Origin: IOR16 sp034927775
GTDB lineage: Bacteria > Bacillota > Clostridia > Peptostreptococcales > Anaerovoracaceae
DNA: 10,879 nucleotides
Assembly (NCBI GenBank): GCA_034927775.1
Contig: JAYFPL010000196.1
Span: forward strand, 1-10,879
Direction: 5' to 3'
Shown: positions 7,006 to 10,879 of the stretch, piece by piece
How the letters are laid out: each line of letters starts with the position of its first letter
Numbering within the stretch: position 1 is the first letter of the stretch
The notes under the pieces: generated by a model
Told to the model about the DNA's origin: nothing
Seen by the model: only the letters and a program-made list of their open reading frames with translations
Database searches by the model: none
Translations under genes and position numbers: made by a program

Positions 7006-8238
7006 ATGTTTAATGAACTAATAGAAGCTTTTGATGTGTCAGTATTGACATCGAGCTTGCAGGCGTATCTTTCAAATTTGACCGTAAATTCTATTATTGT
7101 AACAATTATGACGATTTTCATGTTAGTAGGTGCCGTAGATAAAATCAGAGGAAATAAACTTGGTTATGGAGAGCAATTTGATGAAGGCTTTAATGCAATG
7201 GGACCTTTGGCAATCGCTATGGCAGGGGTAGTCGCAGCAGCACCGGTATTATCAATTTTATTAAAACCATTCATTGCCCCGATTTATACTGTTTTCGGAG
7301 CAGACCCTGCTATGTTTGCAACAACCTTGTTAGCTTGTGACATGGGTGGTTATCCATTGGCAATGGAGCTGGCGGCAGATGAAACCATTGGTAATTTTTC
7401 AGGATTGATTTTAGGATCTATGATGGGACCAACCATCGTATTTACGATTCCGGTTGCACTGTCTATTATAAAAAAGGAAGATCGTCCGTATCTTGCCGCA
7501 GGTGTACTAGCAGGCTTGATTACCTTACCGCTTGGTTGTATAGCAGGTGGTTTGGTTATGAATATTACACCTTATAAGATTAGCCTTATTCGTATTCTAA
7601 TTAACCTTATACCGGTTATCATTGTAGCAGGATTAATCGTATTGGGACTTTGGTTCAAGCCAACTTCTATGATTAATGGATTTAATCGTTTTGGAACTGG
7701 TGTTACTATCGTAATTACAGTTTTTACTGCTATTGCTATTTTCCAATACTTAACAGGAATTCGCTTCCCGCTGTTTGATATCATGGTAGATCCAGATAAA
7801 AATAATGGAGTTGTTGGGCTGGAATCTGGTTTGTTGGTCTGCGGACAAATTGCAATCGTTTTGGCCGGTGCGTTCCCGATGGTTCTATGGATTACCAATA
7901 CCTTCGGAAGTGCGCTGGAACGAATCGGTAAAATTCTCGGAATGAACGATAAGGGTTCTGCAGGTATGGTTGCTAATTTAGCGAATAACATTGCGATGTT
8001 TAATATTTTACATGAAATGAATCCAAAAGCAAAATTGTTGAATGTAGCGTTTGCTGTTTCCGCAGCTTTTGTTTTCGGTGATCATCTTGGATTTACTGCA
8101 GGAAATAATCCTGACATGATTTTCCCTGTTGTTGTGGGTAAGTTGGTTGCAGGTGTAACTGCACTGATACTGGCTAATGCATTGTCTCCTAAGTTATTGA
8201 GTAAAATTGATGAAGGAAATAGTGAAATGGCAGCTTAA
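7006..8238 (+). CDS. eutH: Ethanolamine permease EutH
   Basis: 410-residue integral membrane protein; E. coli EutH is of about the same length. It moves ethanolamine across the cell membrane and is thought to matter mainly when diffusion of the neutral form is limiting. Seen: about ten hydrophobic segments from residue 27 to the C-terminus, and the conserved family blocks QFDEGFNAMGPLAIAMAGVV (about 58-77), TLLACDMGGYPLAMELA, FSGLILGSMMGPTIVFTIP, NIAMFNILHEMNPKAKLLNV and VFGDHLGFTAGNNPDMIFPV. The N-terminal 26 residues are longer than in the enterobacterial protein. AGGAGG at 6994-6999 gives an ideal distance to ATG 7006. The 47-base gap upstream contains a weak 6-bp hairpin (ATTTCA 6974-6979 / TGAAAT 6988-6993) with no U-tract, so it is not a terminator. 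Confidence 0.95.
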   Translation: MFNELIEAFDVSVLTSSLQAYLSNLTVNSIIVTIMTIFMLVGAVDKIRGNKLGYGEQFDEGFNAMGPLAIAMAGVVAAAPVLSILLKPFIAPIYTVFGADPAMFATTLLACDMGGYPLAMELAADETIGNFSGLILGSMMGPTIVFTIPVALSIIKKEDRPYLAAGVLAGLITLPLGCIAGGLVMNITPYKISLIRILINLIPVIIVAGLIVLGLWFKPTSMINGFNRFGTGVTIVITVFTAIAIFQYLTGIRFPLFDIMVDPDKNNGVVGLESGLLVCGQIAIVLAGAFPMVLWITNTFGSALERIGKILGMNDKGSAGMVANLANNIAMFNILHEMNPKAKLLNVAFAVSAAFVFGDHLGFTAGNNPDMIFPVVVGKLVAGVTALILANALSPKLLSKIDEGNSEMAA

Positions 8239-8257
8239 ACACAAGGAGGCGGAAAAT

Positions 8258-8704
8258 ATGAATGTCAGTGAACAACTCATTCGTGAGATCGTAGAACGGG
8301 TTTTAATGCAATCACATGCCAATGAAGAGAAAGAATTTGAAAAAGAAGCAGACCAAAGCGGCATTTTAGTGGTTCGATCGGAAACAGTAAAAACAGAGGA
8401 ATTTGAAGGAAGAACTGATGTTAAGCTTAAGGATATCGTTACGTTGGAAGAAGCACCAAGAATGGGTGCGGGTATCATGGAGCTTTTTGATGGAGCGAAA
8501 TTTGAATGGACGCTTACTTATGATGAGTTTGATTATGTGATTGACGGGACTTTAGAAATTTTAATCGACGGAGGACGTAAGATTACCGGCAAAAAAGGAG
8601 ATATTATATTGATTCCTAAGGGTAGCCATATATCTTTTAGTACTCCGGATTATACAAGATATGCATATTTTGTGTATCCAGCTAATTGGCAGGAATTAGG
8701 ATAA
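8258..8704 (+). CDS. eutQ: EutQ, cupin-fold acetate kinase of the eut locus
   Basis: 148 residues. Salmonella EutQ has acetate kinase activity, so this would turn acetyl-phosphate from the PduL-type enzyme into acetate and ATP. ATG 8258 is chosen over the longer in-frame start at 8207, because that start lies inside eutH while GGAGG at 8245-8249 fits 8258. Seen: an N-terminal amphipathic helix (SEQLIREIVERVLMQS) resembling an encapsulation peptide, an acidic linker (about 20-35), and one cupin barrel with APRMGAGIMELFDGAKFEW, FDYVIDGTLEILIDG, KGDIILIPKGSHISFS and YAYFVYPANWQ. The histidine metal ligands of classical cupins are missing, as is usual for EutQ. It is shorter than enterobacterial EutQ (233), matching the short clostridial type. 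It is the last gene of the operon, 19 bases after eutH. Confidence 0.92.
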   Translation: MNVSEQLIREIVERVLMQSHANEEKEFEKEADQSGILVVRSETVKTEEFEGRTDVKLKDIVTLEEAPRMGAGIMELFDGAKFEWTLTYDEFDYVIDGTLEILIDGGRKITGKKGDIILIPKGSHISFSTPDYTRYAYFVYPANWQELG

Positions 8705-8713
8705 AAACATAAG

Positions 8714-8772
8714 TAAGACTACATAAAAACCTAGAAAAAAATTTTTCTAGGTTTTTTCTTTCTTAAGTCTTA
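8714..8772 (+). terminator. Intrinsic terminator ending the eut operon, inside a larger inverted repeat
   Basis: Core hairpin CCTAGAAAAA (8730-8739) / TTTTTCTAGG (8742-8751), followed by TTTTTT (8752-8757). A run of A before the stem (8725-8729) makes it look functional on both strands. An outer 7-bp repeat TAAGACT (8714-8720) / AGTCTTA (8766-8772) encloses it. It lies 10 bases past the eutQ stop, consistent with the end of the long transcript. In solution the innermost A-T pairs would probably open to give a larger loop. Confidence 0.8.
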
Positions 8773-8776
8773 TATA

Positions 8777-8804
8777 TTGTCGAATTTTGTCTACTATTTA
8801 AAAT
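8777..8804 (+). promoter_or_regulatory. Possible sigma-A promoter for the C69 dipeptidase gene
   Basis: TTGTCG (8777-8782), 16 bases, TAAAAT (8799-8804) is one fit. TTGTCT (8787-8792), 17 bases, TATATA (8810-8815) is another. The whole stretch 8773-8930 is about 75-80% A+T, so chance matches are likely; only the need for a promoter after the terminator and before 8937 supports a call. The remaining leader (8816-8936) shows nothing else beyond the ribosome-binding site AAGGAGG at 8922-8928. Confidence 0.3.
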
Positions 8805-8936
8805 AATGTTATATACAAAGATAATATAAAAAATTTAGAAAATTCAAACCGCTAATATAGACGCATACCTTTTTCTATAGTAAAATAAAATCAAATGATT
8901 CCTAAATATTTAATAATGCTTTAAGGAGGCAAAAAT

Positions 8937-10643
8937 ATGAGGAGATTTAGAATCTTGGCGGTTACGTTGATTGCGGCGTTAACCCTAAGCACAGCAAGTG
9001 CGTTTGCTTGTACAGCAATTTACGTAGGGAAGGATGTAAGTACGGATGGAAGCACTATCCTTGCAAGAAGTGAGGATCAGGGCACAGGTGCTTACAACAA
9101 GATGTTTGTAGTTGTTGATCGGGTGGAAAATGTTCCGGGTCGAACCATTGATGATGTAAATGGATTTTCTTACAAATTACCGGCAACAACATACAAATAC
9201 ACGATGGTACCGGATTATTCCGATGCCGGAGATGGAACCTATGCAGGGGCTTGTACAAACGAGTACGGACTATCCATTACGGCTACTGTATCGGCTTACG
9301 TAAAGCCGGAAATTGAGGAAGTTGATCCTTATGTTGAGGGCTCTTTGCGTGAAGCTGCGCTTACCGGAATTATTGCAGCAACCTGTAAAACTGCAAAGGA
9401 TGGGGTCAAGCTTCTGGCAGACATTATTGAAACATCCGGCTCGGAAGAAGGAAATGTAATCATGCTTGCCGACCAAAATGAGGCATGGATTTTTGAAGTT
9501 TATAGTGGACATTTGTGGGCAGCACAAAAAATGCCAACTGATAAAATAGCTGTGTTTGGAAATCAATTTATGATAGAAACGGTCGATCCAAGTGATACAG
9601 AAAATTTCATGCATCATAAGGATTTATTTACAACAGCAGATAAAAATGGATGGACAAAAAAAGTAGATGGTAAGGTACACCTTGCGCTAACCTTTGCAGC
9701 TCCAAGAGATGACTATTCAAATATGCGTACTTGGATGGGGCATAGATTGTTAGCACCATCCACAGTAGGAGAATATAAAACAGAAACTATGTATCCTTTG
9801 TTTTATAATCCGGACAAAAAAGTATCTGCATTGGACGCGATGGATGTTCTTCGCAATCGTTATGAAGGAACAAAATATGATGGTGCACTGCCTGAAAATA
9901 AGGGACTTCGTTTTATTGGTGTAGAACGACAATCACAAATTCATGTAATTCAAGTAAAAGAAAATTATCCGGCTGAAATTTCAGCATTGCAGTGGCTTGC
10001 TTTTGGTAATGCAGAGCATTCCGTATTTTTACCGAATTTTAGTGGAATCAATGACACGTATTCCGCTTACAAAGTAGATGGTGAACGACCAAATTATGAT
10101 GGTGCTTACTGGAAGTTTAAGAGAATTTGCGCGTTAGCAGAGCAAAACAGAAGCTTCTATGGGCAGGGGGTACGAGACTATTGGAACTTATATGAAGAAA
10201 GTTTATACAAAGATATGCAAAAAGCAGAGAAACAGATGATTGCTCTTTATGCAAAAGATCCAAAAGCGGCGAAAGATTATATAACGAAGTTGCATATGGA
10301 CATAGCAAAGAAAGCTTGTTTCGATGCAGATTATCTTTATAATGAATTGCTGTATTTTGTTATGGATCGTAATGGACGCAAACTAGATCGAATTGGTGGA
10401 CCGTTTGTTGCAAGTATCGCAATTCGAGATGCGGCACATATGAAGGGGTATAGTATAAAATGGACTGCAAAGGATAAGCCGATTACTTTAACAAAGGGTT
10501 CTACGGTTTATAGCATTACTCCTGGAGATTTAGAATACAAAATTGCTAAGAATGGGACTACGACAACCGAAAAAATGTCAGAGGCTCCTCGTGTAGAAAA
10601 AGGAATTACGTATTTACCATTGGATTTTGTATCTGGATTATAA
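8937..10643 (+). CDS. Secreted C69-family dipeptidase with C-terminal stalk-like repeat
   Basis: 568 residues. Peptidase family C69 (PepD-like dipeptidases) are Ntn hydrolases whose catalytic residue is an N-terminal cysteine exposed by processing. Seen: a signal peptide (MRRFR, then hydrophobic LAVTLIAALTLSTASAFA, residues 7-24) with an AFA/C cut predicted before C25; the mature start CTAIYVGKDVSTDGSTILAR is the family motif. Further family blocks are CTNEYGLSITATVS (about 104-117), LREAALTGIIAATCKTAKDG, NQNEAWIFE-type (DQNEAWIFEVYSGHLWAA) and VFGNQFMIETVDPSD. The last 65 residues (about 505-568) look like one copper-amine-oxidase-N repeat ending GITYLPLDFVSGL. It acts outside the membrane, probably in peptide nutrition. 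It lies beyond the eut terminator with its own leader and has no evident functional link with eut. A lipoprotein is less likely, because phenylalanine sits at -2 in the would-be lipobox. Confidence 0.9.
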   Translation: MRRFRILAVTLIAALTLSTASAFACTAIYVGKDVSTDGSTILARSEDQGTGAYNKMFVVVDRVENVPGRTIDDVNGFSYKLPATTYKYTMVPDYSDAGDGTYAGACTNEYGLSITATVSAYVKPEIEEVDPYVEGSLREAALTGIIAATCKTAKDGVKLLADIIETSGSEEGNVIMLADQNEAWIFEVYSGHLWAAQKMPTDKIAVFGNQFMIETVDPSDTENFMHHKDLFTTADKNGWTKKVDGKVHLALTFAAPRDDYSNMRTWMGHRLLAPSTVGEYKTETMYPLFYNPDKKVSALDAMDVLRNRYEGTKYDGALPENKGLRFIGVERQSQIHVIQVKENYPAEISALQWLAFGNAEHSVFLPNFSGINDTYSAYKVDGERPNYDGAYWKFKRICALAEQNRSFYGQGVRDYWNLYEESLYKDMQKAEKQMIALYAKDPKAAKDYITKLHMDIAKKACFDADYLYNELLYFVMDRNGRKLDRIGGPFVASIAIRDAAHMKGYSIKWTAKDKPITLTKGSTVYSITPGDLEYKIAKNGTTTTEKMSEAPRVEKGITYLPLDFVSGL

Positions 10644-10674
10644 GCAAAAATAGTAAGCAAATAAATTAGTTCAT

Positions 10675-10723
10675 AAAAGAGGCTGCTTTTTTTATAAAGA
10701 ACGAAAAAAAATCAGTCTCTTTT
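10675..10723 (+). terminator. Long inverted repeat downstream of the dipeptidase gene, probable terminator
   Basis: AAAAGAGGCTG (10675-10685) pairs with CAGTCTCTTTT (10713-10723) with one G-U pair. Inside it, TTTTTTT (10687-10693) can pair with the A-run ending at 10711, giving an almost continuous 18-bp stem around the loop ATAAAGAACG. The U-run at the 3' side is part of the stem, so this is a less classical terminator. It lies 31 bases after the stop codon, where one is expected. A third copy of the arm (10732-10738) competes for the 3' strand. Confidence 0.5.
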
Positions 10724-10879
10724 AATTGCATAAGAGACACTGCTATATATTAATGAAAAAGAAAGGGAAAGGATGCAGTGCTGTTTCGGGTTGCGATTTC
10801 CAATAATAAGTGAAAATCGGAAGTGCAGAGTGGCGGAAGCCACTTTTTTATTATGTAGGAAATATCGTTTGCACTTTTT
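10724..10879. other. Non-coding stretch rich in inverted repeats, no gene recognised
   Basis: No credible reading frame. Besides the terminator it contains GTCTCTT (10716-10722) / AAGAGAC (10732-10738); CACTGC (10738-10743) / GCAGTG (10775-10780); CGATTT (about 10794-10799) / AAATCG (about 10814-10819); and AAGTGCA (10821-10827) / TGCACTT (10870-10876), which encloses the terminator hairpin. I do not recognise a known riboswitch or RNA family. It could be the leader of a gene beyond the edge or a small RNA; the sequence alone does not decide. Confidence 0.4.
10829..10850 (+). terminator. Intrinsic terminator near the right edge
   Basis: Perfect 6-bp GC-rich stem AGTGGC (10829-10834) / GCCACT (10839-10844) with a GGAA tetraloop (GNRA type), running directly into TTTTT. 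It is the best-formed terminator of the window. It is 186 bases past the last stop codon with no gene between, so it may end a short untranslated transcript or be a second stop for the dipeptidase message. Confidence 0.75.

Noticed and set aside
7572..7991. Minus-strand frame of 139 residues inside eutH
   Set aside because: It is antisense to a clear membrane-protein gene, with no start signals and no recognisable product.
8207..8257. Upstream start giving a 165-residue EutQ
   Set aside because: It lies inside the eutH coding region without a ribosome-binding site, whereas ATG 8258 has GGAGG at proper distance and gives the expected EutQ N-terminus.
9055..9617. Minus-strand frames within the dipeptidase gene
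   Set aside because: Short shadows of a strongly supported gene, with unusual composition and no upstream signals.
1..10879. CRISPR arrays, tRNA or rRNA genes, insertion sequences
   Set aside because: No regularly spaced short repeats, no cloverleaf-like or rRNA-like stretches, and no transposase genes or paired terminal repeats were seen on either strand.

Overview
The window looks like chromosomal DNA of a low-GC Gram-positive anaerobe, most likely Clostridia. Coding is dense and on the plus strand only. Ribosome-binding sites are strong (AGGAGG type), one gene starts with TTG, and the gene order resembles the ethanolamine-utilisation (eut) microcompartment loci known from Clostridioides, Listeria and Enterococcus. 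The assignment rests on protein families read by eye; no database search was possible.

Bases 1-8704 hold the distal part of one long operon of twelve co-directional genes: 3'-end of eutE (acylating acetaldehyde dehydrogenase), two almost identical eutM-type hexameric shell genes, eutT (cobalamin adenosyltransferase), eutD/PduL-type phosphotransacylase, eutJ (actin/Hsp70-fold), an unnamed gene of the Firmicutes eut set, eutN (pentameric vertex protein), a PduS-like RnfC-type Fe-S flavoprotein, a PduT-like trimeric shell protein, eutH (transporter) and eutQ (cupin-fold acetate kinase). Gaps are 5-60 bases and no internal terminator is visible. A hairpin with a U-tract follows eutQ. The lyase genes eutBC, the regulators eutVW and the other shell genes (eutL, eutS) are not in the window and presumably lie upstream.

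Together the genes describe this pathway: ethanolamine enters through EutH and is cleaved by the AdoCbl-dependent lyase encoded elsewhere. The acetaldehyde is oxidised by EutE to acetyl-CoA, converted by the PduL-type enzyme to acetyl-phosphate, and then to acetate plus ATP by EutQ. EutT, perhaps with the PduS-like reductase, supplies adenosylcobalamin. EutM, EutN and the PduT-like protein are shell parts. The PduS/PduT pair, better known from propanediol compartments, suggests an electron route through the shell.

Bases 8705-8936 hold the operon terminator and an AT-rich promoter region. Bases 8937-10643 encode a secreted C69-family dipeptidase whose predicted signal-peptide cleavage would expose the catalytic cysteine; its C-terminus carries a short copper-amine-oxidase-N-like stalk repeat. 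Bases 10644-10879 hold no gene I can support but are rich in inverted repeats, including one clear intrinsic terminator.

The points most worth a second look are a sharply bounded 132-bp identical block in the duplicated shell genes (gene conversion), the PduS/PduT pair in a eut operon with the cluster-binding Cys38 kept, encapsulation-peptide-like helices on several cargo proteins including an unusual C-terminal one on EutE, and the competing hairpins at the right end.
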